Of a stretch of 38,431 bases of DNA, positions 16,102 to 23,841 are shown in pieces; the stretch's first letter is position 1; the number at the start of each line of letters is the position of its first letter. The notes under the pieces were generated by a model. It searched no databases. It was not told where the DNA came from and saw nothing but the letters and a program-made list of their open reading frames with translations. Position numbers and translations under genes: made by a program. Source of the DNA: an uncultured Caulobacteraceae bacterium (GTDB lineage: Bacteria; Pseudomonadota; Alphaproteobacteria; Caulobacterales; Caulobacteraceae); assembly GCA_903923135.1 (NCBI GenBank), contig CAIXWN010000010.1, positions 1-38,431 of the forward strand. The letters run 5' to 3'.

Positions 16102-16141
16102 GCTTTCACCAGATCGCCGGCCGGCTCAAGTTAAGCTTCCG

Positions 16142-17086
16142 TCAGACGGCCGCCGAGACCCGCCGCAGAATCCGTCGCCGGCGGGAGAGCCGCCGGATGG
16201 CCCGGCCGGAAAGACCAAAACCCAGCATCATGCTGGCCCACGCGGCGGGCTCAGGGACCGCCGCGGCCAGTCCCAGGATGTCGTTGGTGTAGCTGGCGTA
16301 GGGAAACCCCGCGCCGTACAGCGACAGCAGGGTCCCCGACGGGGCGCCATTGAAGACGACGGGCTGGCCGGTAAGCGTCCCGCTCGACGTGTCAAAACTC
16401 CACGAGACGTCGGCCAGGATGTTCACCCCGCCGGTGGCCGGATCATAGGTGGCCAGGGCCGTCTCGAAGGCGACGTTCTCAAGCGGGCTTATGCCGACCA
16501 GGTCGTAGGGCACATCGAAGAACTGATACTGATAGGCCGAGCCGTAGTTCCAGCCGGGCGCCAGAGCCGCCGGATTGGCGTTCCAACGCGGGATGCCGCC
16601 ATTGAACTTCCCCGAATAGGTCCCACCATCAATGTAGACGCCGGGCGTCGAGGCGTCCTGATAGATCTGCAGAAAACTGAAGTTGCTGTTGGTGTCTGCG
16701 GCGTCGGTCAGCTGGAATCCGCCCATGATCGCCGCGCCCACCCGGTTGGTGACCAGTGAGGATTGCTGGCCCTTCCACAGGGAATACTGGAACTGAAGAC
16801 TGCCGATCTGTTCGCACGCGACATTGCCGGTGCAGCGGAGGGTGGCGTCGCCATCAGCCGGCCCGCTGACCCGGGCATAGATCGGCGCCGTCACCGTGCT
16901 CACCACGCCGCCGGCTGCGCCGGAGGGCGTCACCAGACTGGTCACCGTGACGTGGGAGAACGTCAGGCCAGCGCCGTAGTAGCCCCAGCTGTAGGGCGCC
17001 GGCAGCAACCCGTGCTCGGTCGCGCACGCGGGAAGCGCCGCCAGCGAAAGGCCCCCAACGGCGAGCGACAGGGCGAATCTCTTCAT
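16142..17086 (-). CDS. PEPxxWA-CTERM sorting-domain exported protein
   Basis: A 314-residue surface/exported protein. It has an N-terminal signal peptide (MKRFALSLAVGGLSLAALP) and a C-terminal sorting tail: VPEPAAWASMMLGFGLSGRA then a run of arginines. This is the PEPxxWA variant of PEP-CTERM signals, common in Sphingomonadales and Caulobacterales, recognised by an exosortase that removes the tail in the inner membrane. The mature region is rich in Tyr, Gly, Ser, Thr and Asn and has no enzyme motif I can see; two cysteines (RCTGNVACEQ) could pair. The basic end after the membrane segment is longer than usual (RRLSRRRRILRRVSAAV). No exosortase is in the window. It heads a likely unit with the TraB gene. 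Confidence 0.86.
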   Translation of the reverse strand: MKRFALSLAVGGLSLAALPACATEHGLLPAPYSWGYYGAGLTFSHVTVTSLVTPSGAAGGVVSTVTAPIYARVSGPADGDATLRCTGNVACEQIGSLQFQYSLWKGQQSSLVTNRVGAAIMGGFQLTDAADTNSNFSFLQIYQDASTPGVYIDGGTYSGKFNGGIPRWNANPAALAPGWNYGSAYQYQFFDVPYDLVGISPLENVAFETALATYDPATGGVNILADVSWSFDTSSGTLTGQPVVFNGAPSGTLLSLYGAGFPYASYTNDILGLAAAVPEPAAWASMMLGFGLSGRAIRRLSRRRRILRRVSAAV

Positions 17087-17148
17087 GGGACTCTCTATGC
17101 AGGCGGCGGTCGACCGGCGCGTTGATCCGCCGCAAACCCGGCGACCAG

Positions 17149-17162
17149 ACCCTCACGAGGGT
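17149..17162. promoter_or_regulatory. Inverted repeat upstream of the PEP-CTERM gene
   Basis: Half-sites ACCCTC and GAGGGT are perfectly inverted around two bases, 63 bases upstream of the PEP-CTERM start. Its size and place suit an operator. No binding protein is assigned. Confidence 0.3.
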
Positions 17163-17215
17163 ATGACGACGCCATGCGCCCGGGGGCTCAAGGGGATGTC
17201 GACGGTCGACCCTGA

Positions 17216-17464
17216 TCAGCCCCCGCCTATGCGGGGGATCAGACAGACTTCGCTGTCGGCCTTCAGGGGGGCGAACAAGGCGTCCTGGTGGATCTCGCCG
17301 TCGATGGCGATCGCCATGCGCCGCCGGATATGGTCTCCGAATCCCGGATAGCGGCGGTCGAGTTCGTCGATCATGCGCCGGACAGTGTCAGCCTCGACGG
17401 CGAATTGCGTGGCATCGCCGGTGAAGGCGCGGCAGGAGGAACAGGCGGCGACGACGTGGATCAT
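17216..17464 (-). CDS. MoaD/ThiS-like ubiquitin-fold sulfur carrier
   Basis: An 82-residue protein with the MoaD/ThiS pattern: a short N-terminal strand, a helix TVRRMIDELDRRYPGFGDHIR, IAIDGEIHQDALFAPLKADSEVCLIPRIGGG, and a glycine C-terminus. In MoaD and ThiS the C-terminal Gly-Gly is adenylated and thiocarboxylated to donate sulfur. Here the end is GGG instead of plain GG, and the N-terminal strand contains a CSSC pair (residues 8-11), neither standard for MoaD. It is the last gene of the molybdenum-hydroxylase operon (73 bases after the large subunit), which suggests a link to cofactor sulfuration or molybdopterin supply, though some MoaD-like proteins have other roles. AGAGG precedes the ATG closely. 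Confidence 0.78.
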   Translation of the reverse strand: MIHVVAACSSCRAFTGDATQFAVEADTVRRMIDELDRRYPGFGDHIRRRMAIAIDGEIHQDALFAPLKADSEVCLIPRIGGG

Positions 17465-17537
17465 GACCTCTGCGCCTCGCGGGACGTCAGGCCGTCACGC
17501 CGCCTCCCAGGTCCAGGGAGGCGGTAGGTCGGCCTCG

Positions 17538-19829
17538 TCACCCCGCGTCGATGGCCGCCCGGATCTTCGGCGGCGACAGGGGCAGGCTGGTCATGCGCTT
17601 GCCGATGGCGCCGCGCACGGCGTTGGCGACAGCGGCCAGAGGCGGCACGATGGGCACCTCGCCCACACCCTTGGCTCCGAAGGGGTGGCGGGGGTTGGCC
17701 ACCTCGACCATGACCGTGTCGATCATCGGCAGGTCCGAGGCCACCGGCACGCGATAGTCAAGGAAGCCGGCGTTCTCCATGCGGCCGCCGCGGTCGAAGA
17801 TGTATTCCTCGTTCAGCGCCCAGCCGACACCCTGGGCGACTCCGCCCTGGATCTGGCCTTCGACATAGGACGGGTGGATCGCCTTGCCGACGTCCTGGGC
17901 GGCCGTATAGCGCAGCACGGTCACGTGACCTGTCTCCGGGTCGACCTCGACGTCGCAGACGTGGACGCCGAAGCCGGGGCCTGCGCCCTGGGCGTTGAGC
18001 GAGACCTGGGCGCCGATCGGCCCGCCTGTCTGGGCCGCCTTTTCCGCAAGTTCCGCGACGGTCAGGTCGGCTTTGCCCTTGGCGGGGTCGAGGCAGACCA
18101 CCGCGCCGTTAACGAAATCCACCTGATCGACCGGCACGTCCATCAGCAGGGCGCCCCGGCGCTTGAGGTCCTCGACGATCTTCTGGGCGGCCTGGGTGAC
18201 GGCCATTCCGGTCGCGAAGGTGGTGCGGCTGCCGCCGGTAAGCATCGAGAAGCCGATGGAGGCGGTGTCGGCGACGATGGGCCGGACCTTCTCGATCGGC
18301 AGGCCCAGCACCTCGGCGGCCATCATGGCCATGGAGGCGCGCGAACCGCCGATGTCGGGATTGCCGCTGATGACCACGGCCGAGCCGTCCTCGTTGAGGT
18401 TGACCGCGGCGGTCGATTCGCCCCCGACGTTGAACCAGAAGCCGACGGCGACGCCCCGGCCCTGATTGGGACCGAGGGGCGCGGCGTAGTGCGGATGCTC
18501 CCGGATTGCCTCGAGGGTCTCCACATAGCCGATGTTGCGGAAGGTCGGGCCGTAGGAGGCCTTCACGCCGTCGCGCACGGCGTTCTTCTCGCGCAGGGCG
18601 ATGGGATCCATACCCAGCCTCCGCGCCAGATCGTCCACGGCGCTTTCCACGGCGAAGGCAGAGATCGGCGCGCCGGGCGCGCGGTAGGCCGCCACCTTGG
18701 GCGTGTTGGTCACTACGTCATAGCCGACGATGGAGAAGTTGGGGATGTCATAGCAGGCCAGGGCCGTCATCGATGCGGCGCCGACAGGGGAGCCGGGGAA
18801 GGCGCCGGACTGGAACTTCAGCACCACGTCGGCGGCGATGATCGTGCCATCGGACCGGGCGCCCAGTTTCACATGCATGACCGAGGCGGACGTCGGGCCG
18901 GAGGCGCGAAACACTTCGTCACGGGTCATCACCAGCTTCACCGGCGCGCCGGACTGGCGCGACAGGGCCAGGGCGACCGGCTCCAGATACACCGTGGTCT
19001 TGCCCCCGAAGCCGCCACCGATCTCGGCGGGCGTCACGCGGATATCCGAGGCCTCCAGGTCGAGCACCTTGGCGCAGTAGGTGCGGATCATGAACTGCCC
19101 CTGGCTGGAGCTCCACACCTGACATTGGCCATCGGCGGCGTAGCTGGCGACGCAGGCGTGAGGCTCGATATAGCCCTGGTGCACGGCGGCGGTGACGTAC
19201 CGGTCCTCGACGATGACGTCGGCCTCGGCGAAGGCCGCGGCCAGGTCGCCGCGGGTGATCGCGTTGCGTTTGGCGATGTTGGAAGGCTTGTCCGGGCGCG
19301 CCGCCAGGCCCTCGGTGAACATGTGGGCGTGCAGCACCGGTGCGTCGGGGGCCATGGCCGCCTCGACCTCGACCACGTGGGGCAGGACCTCATATTCGAC
19401 GGTGATCAGGGCGATCGCCTCGTCGGCGATGGCCGATGAGGTGGCCGCAACGGCCGCCACTGCGTGTCCGTCATAGAGCGCCGTGTGGCGCGCCATCACA
19501 TTGAGCGACAGGTCGCGCAGGTTCGCAGCGCTCTCGCCGGCCTCGTATTCCTCGGAGGCCAGGTCGGGAAAGTCCGCGGCGGTGACAATGGCCTTTACGC
19601 CGGGTAGGGCGCGGGCGCGCCGGGTGTCGATGGAAACGATCCGGGCGTGGGGGTGGGGGCTGCGCTTGATCCTGCCGACCAGCATGCCGGGCAGGGCCAG
19701 ATCGGCGCCGTAGGCGGCCTTGCCTGTGACCTTGTCGGCGCCGTCGGGGCGGATCGGGCGGGTGCCGACGACCTTCAGATGGCCGTCGTCGAGGGGGGCG
19801 GCCGCGGGCCGGTCCAGCACGTCACTCAT
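17538..19829 (-). CDS. Molybdenum hydroxylase large (molybdopterin-binding) subunit
   Basis: A 763-residue catalytic subunit of the xanthine dehydrogenase/aldehyde oxidoreductase family; the enzyme hydroxylates a carbon using water. Features include the N-terminal domain (DGADKVTGKAAYGADLALPG), molybdopterin loops GGGFGGK (271-277) and AYRAPG (381-386), IQGGVAQGVGWAL, and the catalytic glutamate in GAKGVGEVPIVPP (Glu724). The AYRAPG loop, not the AYRCSFR of aerobic CO dehydrogenase, argues against CO oxidation. The start at 19829 overlaps the stop of the Fe-S subunit by one base (TGATG). Substrate is unknown; aldehydes, purines, N-heterocycles and aromatic acyl-CoAs are all possible. With the alcohol dehydrogenase nearby an aldehyde is attractive but unproven. 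Confidence 0.93.
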   Translation of the reverse strand: MSDVLDRPAAAPLDDGHLKVVGTRPIRPDGADKVTGKAAYGADLALPGMLVGRIKRSPHPHARIVSIDTRRARALPGVKAIVTAADFPDLASEEYEAGESAANLRDLSLNVMARHTALYDGHAVAAVAATSSAIADEAIALITVEYEVLPHVVEVEAAMAPDAPVLHAHMFTEGLAARPDKPSNIAKRNAITRGDLAAAFAEADVIVEDRYVTAAVHQGYIEPHACVASYAADGQCQVWSSSQGQFMIRTYCAKVLDLEASDIRVTPAEIGGGFGGKTTVYLEPVALALSRQSGAPVKLVMTRDEVFRASGPTSASVMHVKLGARSDGTIIAADVVLKFQSGAFPGSPVGAASMTALACYDIPNFSIVGYDVVTNTPKVAAYRAPGAPISAFAVESAVDDLARRLGMDPIALREKNAVRDGVKASYGPTFRNIGYVETLEAIREHPHYAAPLGPNQGRGVAVGFWFNVGGESTAAVNLNEDGSAVVISGNPDIGGSRASMAMMAAEVLGLPIEKVRPIVADTASIGFSMLTGGSRTTFATGMAVTQAAQKIVEDLKRRGALLMDVPVDQVDFVNGAVVCLDPAKGKADLTVAELAEKAAQTGGPIGAQVSLNAQGAGPGFGVHVCDVEVDPETGHVTVLRYTAAQDVGKAIHPSYVEGQIQGGVAQGVGWALNEEYIFDRGGRMENAGFLDYRVPVASDLPMIDTVMVEVANPRHPFGAKGVGEVPIVPPLAAVANAVRGAIGKRMTSLPLSPPKIRAAIDAG

Positions 19830-20314
19830 CAGACTGTCTCCTGGCGAAGTTCGGCCGCGGCGTCCATCACGGCGCGGATGATCTTGTCGTAACCGGTGCA
19901 GCGGCAGAGGTTGCCGGCCAACCAGTAGCGGGCCTCGCTTTCCGTCGGGTTCGGGTTGGCGTCCAGCAGGGCCTTGGCGGCCACCAGCAGCCCCGGGGTG
20001 CAGAAGCCGCACTGCAGGGCGGCGTGCTCAAGGAATTTCTGCTGCAGGGGGTGCAGCTTGGAGCCGTCCGCAAGACCCTCGATCGTCTCGACGCGTCGAC
20101 CTTCGGCCTCGACCGCGAGGACCAGGCAGGAACAGACCAGCCGGCCGTCGAGGATGACGCTGCAGGCGCCGCAGTCGCCGGAGCCGCATCCTTCCTTGGA
20201 GCCGGTCAGGCCCAGGTCGTCGCGCAGGGCGTCCAGAAGCGTCGCCCGGGGATCGGTCAGGAACTCGACGGGATCGCCGTTGACCACGGCGGAGATGTGT
20301 TGTCGCTTGCTCAT
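19829..20314 (-). CDS. Molybdenum hydroxylase 2Fe-2S subunit
   Basis: A 161-residue electron-transfer subunit with two [2Fe-2S] clusters. The plant-ferredoxin-type cluster uses EGCGSGDCGACSV (Cys43, 48, 51, then Cys61 or Cys63), and the second uses QCGFCTPG (Cys102, 105) and NLCRCTGY (Cys137, 139). Length and cysteine spacing match the CoxS/XdhA type. It carries electrons from the molybdenum centre to the FAD subunit. Its ATG overlaps the stop of the FAD subunit gene (ATGA) and its stop overlaps the large-subunit start, so all three are translationally coupled in the order FAD, Fe-S, Mo. Confidence 0.95.
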   Translation of the reverse strand: MSKRQHISAVVNGDPVEFLTDPRATLLDALRDDLGLTGSKEGCGSGDCGACSVILDGRLVCSCLVLAVEAEGRRVETIEGLADGSKLHPLQQKFLEHAALQCGFCTPGLLVAAKALLDANPNPTESEARYWLAGNLCRCTGYDKIIRAVMDAAAELRQETV

Positions 20315-21183
20315 GCTGTCTTCTCCGCACGGCCATAGGCGATCACCGCCGCCCGCCTGGCCAGAACCCCGGCAATCTTGGTCCGAAACTCGCTGGTGCC
20401 GCGCTTGTCGCTGATCGGCCGGCAGACCGCCCGCGCCGCCGCGTCGAGCCGGGCCAGGGCCTCGTCGTCCAGCTTCGATCCGATGATCGCCGCCGCCGCC
20501 TCCGTCGCCAGGATGACGGTGGGGCCGACCGCGCCGAGGGCCACATGGGCGTCAGAAATGACTCCGTTGGCGTCGAGGGTCAGATTCACGCCCGCGCCGA
20601 CCACGGCGATGTCCATTTCGGTGCGCGGGATCATTCGCAGATAGGCGTCCGCCGAGCGCGCCGGCCGCGGGGGCAGAAGAATCTCGAGCACGAACTCGCC
20701 AGGGGCCAGGGACGTGCGTCCGGGCGCCACGGCGATGGATTCCACCGGCGCGGTGCGGCGTCCCTCCGGCCCCACGATCAGGCAGGTGGCCCGCGCCGCC
20801 ACCAGGGCCGGCACGCTGTCGGCCGCCGGCGAGGCGTTGCACAGATTGCCGGCCATGGACGCGCGGCCCTGGACCTGGGTCGAACCGATGAGGTTGGCTC
20901 CCTCGACCACGCCCGGCCAGGCCTGGCCCAGCGCTGCATGCTCGCTGAGCGTTATGCCTGGCGTGGCCGCGCCGATGACGAAACCGCCGGCTTCCTGACG
21001 GATGCCGATGGCCTCGGGAATCCGCTTGATATCCACGATCAGCCCCGGCGGCAGTCGCCCGGACCGCAACTGCACCAGCAGATCGGTGCCGCCGCCCAGC
21101 GGGCGGGCGGTCGCGCCGCCCGCCAGGAGCGCCCTGGCCGCCTGTTCCGGGCTTGTGGGCGCGATGAAATCGACTTCAGACAC
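20311..21183 (-). CDS. Molybdenum hydroxylase FAD-binding subunit
   Basis: A 290-residue CoxM-like flavoprotein subunit that passes electrons from the Fe-S subunit to the final acceptor. It shows the PCMH FAD motifs ARPLGGGTDLLVQL near residue 27 and QGRASMAGNLCNASPAADSVPAL in place of the usual TxGGNxxxxSPxxD, then the CO-dehydrogenase flavoprotein C-terminal domain (DAHVALGAVGPTVILA). The start is GTG at 21181-21183, with a strong GGGAGG five bases upstream. It is the first gene of the operon and is divergent from the MFS transporter over about 200 bases, where a shared control region may lie. Confidence 0.93.
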   Translation of the reverse strand: MSEVDFIAPTSPEQAARALLAGGATARPLGGGTDLLVQLRSGRLPPGLIVDIKRIPEAIGIRQEAGGFVIGAATPGITLSEHAALGQAWPGVVEGANLIGSTQVQGRASMAGNLCNASPAADSVPALVAARATCLIVGPEGRRTAPVESIAVAPGRTSLAPGEFVLEILLPPRPARSADAYLRMIPRTEMDIAVVGAGVNLTLDANGVISDAHVALGAVGPTVILATEAAAAIIGSKLDDEALARLDAAARAVCRPISDKRGTSEFRTKIAGVLARRAAVIAYGRAEKTA

Positions 21184-21391
21184 GAAACCTCCCTCGGCGA
21201 TGGGACCGCCGTTGCGCTAACCTACCAAGGTCGCCGCGACTAAGGCGAGAGTCATTCCTAACTGGCGATCATAAATCTTGTCCGGGCGCAGAGCTGCGCT
21301 GGCATGGCTTGCGGTGCGCGGCGAATTGGCCCTCATCTGCGTAGCAGGACGCCGGGCCGCGACGGCCGGCCTGGGTGAGACGCGCTGGGCG

Positions 21392-22687
21392 ATGACCAAC
21401 ACCACCGACACAGCCCCGCGAGGCGCCGGGCAGACCTATGTCTATTTCAGCTGTCTGACGCTGTTCGTCTATCTGATGGCGCCCAGCGGCTACCTCGTCG
21501 ATATCACCACCTCCTACATGCTGAAGAACAACCTCCACGCCTCGGCGACGGAGGTGTCGATGTTCCGCCTGCTGACCGCCGCGCCGATGTACATCTCCTT
21601 CGTGTTCGGTTTCGCGCGGGACCTGTGGAATCCCTTCGGCCTGCGCGATCGCGGCTATTTCCTGATTTTCGCGCCGGCCACCGCGGCAGTGTTCGTGTGG
21701 ATGGCCCTGTCCCATCTGTCCTACCAGGGCCTGTTCATCGGCATGCTGCTGGTGATGTTCACCTCACGGTTCATTTCCGCGGCCTACCAGGGCCTGCTCG
21801 CCCTGGTCGGTCAGGAGCGACTGATGTCCGGGCGGCTGAGCGCCCTCTGGCAGATCGTCAGCAGCCTGCCGGTGCTGGCCGGCGCTTTCGCCTCGGGCTG
21901 GATGGCCGAGCATCTGCGCCCGGAACAGACCTTCATGCTGCTGGCGGCCCTGGGCGCCGGCCTGGGGCTGCTCGGCCTCTGGAAGCCCCGGGCAGTGTTC
22001 AATCACACCTACGAACAGCCCCAGGCGCGCGGCGCCGACATCGTCGGCGACCTGAAGCGGCTGTTCCGCCACAAGGCGATCTATCCGGCCGTGCTGCTGA
22101 TCTTCATGTTCCAGTTCGCCCCTGGCGCGAACACTCCGCTGCAGTACTATCTGACCAACCACCTTCACGCGTCCGATGCGATCTACGGTGATTTCCAGGG
22201 CATCTTCGTCGCCTCGTTCATTCCGGTGTTCATCATCTACGGGTTCCTGTGCAAACGGGTTTCCCTGCAGAAGCTGCTGTTCTGGGGGATCATCATCACC
22301 GTGCCGCAGATGGTGCCGCTGGTGTTCATCCACTCGGCCGTTGGCGCGCTTTGGGCGGCGGCGCCGATCGGCGCCATGGGGGGCATCGCGGCGGCGGCGA
22401 TCTTCGATCTGGCCATGCGATCCTGTCCGCCCGGGCTGCAGGGAACCCTGATGATGATGGTGGAGGCGGGCAATCTGCTGTCGACGCGGGGAGGCGACCT
22501 GCTCGGATCGATGATCTACGCCAGCAGCCCGACCAACGGCTTTCTCTACTGCGTGATCTCGATCACCCTTGTCTACGCCCTGATGCTGCCGGTGCTGCTG
22601 TTGATTCCCAGGGAACTGATGGCCACTGCCGACGGCGAGGCCAATCCCGCGGTCGAGGCCGAACTGCTGGTCGAGATCTCCGGCTGA
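21392..22687 (+). CDS. MFS-type transporter, possibly BT1/folate-biopterin-like
   Basis: A polytopic membrane protein (431 residues from the chosen start) with about 12 hydrophobic segments. The first reads TLFVYLMAPSGYLVD, followed by YMLKNNLHASATEVSMFRLL and SFVFGFARD, and later MSGRLSALWQIVSSLPVLAG, LYCVISITLVYALMLPVLLL. The helix pattern and the D-rich loop after the second helix recall the BT1/folate-biopterin branch of the MFS, but the substrate is unknown. ATG at 21392 is preferred because the protein then starts with a short polar cytosolic tail; an in-frame start at 21278 would add 38 unlikely residues. It is divergent from the molybdenum hydroxylase operon, so it could import the substrate or a pterin, but this is inference. 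It converges on the GFA gene with four bases between stops. Confidence 0.8.
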   Translation: MTNTTDTAPRGAGQTYVYFSCLTLFVYLMAPSGYLVDITTSYMLKNNLHASATEVSMFRLLTAAPMYISFVFGFARDLWNPFGLRDRGYFLIFAPATAAVFVWMALSHLSYQGLFIGMLLVMFTSRFISAAYQGLLALVGQERLMSGRLSALWQIVSSLPVLAGAFASGWMAEHLRPEQTFMLLAALGAGLGLLGLWKPRAVFNHTYEQPQARGADIVGDLKRLFRHKAIYPAVLLIFMFQFAPGANTPLQYYLTNHLHASDAIYGDFQGIFVASFIPVFIIYGFLCKRVSLQKLLFWGIIITVPQMVPLVFIHSAVGALWAAAPIGAMGGIAAAAIFDLAMRSCPPGLQGTLMMMVEAGNLLSTRGGDLLGSMIYASSPTNGFLYCVISITLVYALMLPVLLLIPRELMATADGEANPAVEAELLVEISG

Positions 22688-22691
22688 CGGC

Positions 22692-23063
22692 TCAGTCGGA
22701 GTCGAGATCGGTCCAGGTCAAAGCGCCGTCGAAGCGGCGGACCCTCACCCGCGAGAGGACTTCGGGGCTCATCAGGCGCGCATTCAGTCCCATGCGGTCG
22801 ATGCCCGGGTCGAGCGCCTGCCAGTGCGTCGTGCAGCCGCACGTCGCGCAGCGATGGAAGGCCAGGGTCGGGGGCTCGGCGGTTTCGCGGCGCATATAGC
22901 GCTGCGTGGCCTCCAGCCCGTCGATGCTCACCCCGGCCGGTGGGAAATAGACCCAGAGCGCCCCCAGCCGTCGGCAGATCGAACAGTTGCAATCCGTCGC
23001 CTCGGAGGGCGGCGCGGCGACCCGCAGACGCACCGCGCCGCAATGGCAGGACGCTTCGATCAT
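22692..23063 (-). CDS. GFA (glutathione-dependent formaldehyde-activating) family zinc protein
   Basis: A 123-residue CENP-V/GFA-type protein. The zinc-binding cysteines are all visible: SCHCGAV (Cys6, 8), DCNCSICRR (Cys25, 27, 30) and HRCATCGC (Cys72, 75, 77). In Paracoccus, Gfa was reported to speed up glutathione-formaldehyde adduct formation, but most family members have no proven activity, and no formaldehyde genes are nearby. ATG at 23061-23063 (MIEASCHCGAV) fits the family start, with AGGGGG upstream; the frame is open further upstream but the added residues look non-coding. It converges on the MFS gene. Confidence 0.9.
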   Translation of the reverse strand: MIEASCHCGAVRLRVAAPPSEATDCNCSICRRLGALWVYFPPAGVSIDGLEATQRYMRRETAEPPTLAFHRCATCGCTTHWQALDPGIDRMGLNARLMSPEVLSRVRVRRFDGALTWTDLDSD

Positions 23064-23169
23064 GGCGGCTGGCCCCCTTGAGCTTGTCAGGCCGGAGGAT
23101 GACCCAGGCCAGGCTTTGCATCCACCCCCGTGATCCGCGAAGGTGGCGGAAACTCCGTAAGGCCAGACA

Positions 23170-23796
23170 ATGTCCCAGCTCCGCGATCTCTTTGTCACCC
23201 GTGTTTACGAGGCCTCCCTGACCGGGGAACGCGGATTCGACGGCTTCAACGCCGAACTGGAGCAGGCCTGCCATATGCTCGCCGACGAGGATCGCGCCGG
23301 GCGGGCCTGGTGTAAGGTCAACGCCTATGGCGGTTACACCTCCTACGCCTCGCTGGATGACCTGCCGCAGCGCGCCACGGTCTTCGGAATGCTGAAGAAG
23401 CGGCTCGACAAGCACGCCGCCCGGTTCGCCGAGGGCCTGGATCTCGAGCTCGGCGCCCGTGGGCGGCTGGTGCTGGACAGCCTGTGGGTGAATCTGTTGA
23501 AGCCCGGCGGCGCCCACTCGGGCCACATCCACCCCCACAGCGTCCTTTCCGGAACCATCTATGTGGTCGTCCCGCCGGGCGCCGGCGCCCTGCGCCTGGA
23601 GGACCCCCGCCTGCCGATGATGATGGCCGCGCCGCGACGGCGGGCCAACGCCCCGGAGAGCGTCCGATCGTTCGTCGATCTGACCCCCGCGCCCGGCACG
23701 GTGTTCATGTGGGAGAGCTGGCTGCGTCACGAGGTTCTCGCCAACGCCGCCCGGACGCCGCGGTTGAGCGTCAGCTTCAATTACGCCTGGCGATAG
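23170..23796 (+). CDS. Putative 2-oxoglutarate/Fe(II) oxygenase (TIGR02466-like)
   Basis: A 208-residue protein with the cupin-like pattern of the TIGR02466 family: LWVNLLKPGGAHSGHIHPHSVLSGTIYVVVP (roughly residues 105-135, in which His119, His121 and His123 may include iron ligands), LRLEDPR, APGTVFMWESWLRHEV (His187, the distal ligand) and RLSVSFNYAW with Arg198 for 2-oxoglutarate binding. Members are predicted non-heme iron oxygenases, related to prolyl-hydroxylase-like folds, with unknown substrates. AAGG lies eight bases before the ATG. It is followed after 45 bases by the oligopeptidase B gene on the same strand, so they may share a transcript. Confidence 0.82.
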   Translation: MSQLRDLFVTRVYEASLTGERGFDGFNAELEQACHMLADEDRAGRAWCKVNAYGGYTSYASLDDLPQRATVFGMLKKRLDKHAARFAEGLDLELGARGRLVLDSLWVNLLKPGGAHSGHIHPHSVLSGTIYVVVPPGAGALRLEDPRLPMMMAAPRRRANAPESVRSFVDLTPAPGTVFMWESWLRHEVLANAARTPRLSVSFNYAWR

Positions 23797-23841
23797 GACC
23801 CGTCGGTTGCGCGCCGCGGTCGGGCCCCGCAAATAGAGGGA

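Noticed and set aside
17198-17210. GTCGAC-G-GTCGAC near-palindrome after the MoaD-like gene
   Set aside because: Two six-base sites with a one-base spacer cannot form a normal hairpin loop, and there is no T-run.
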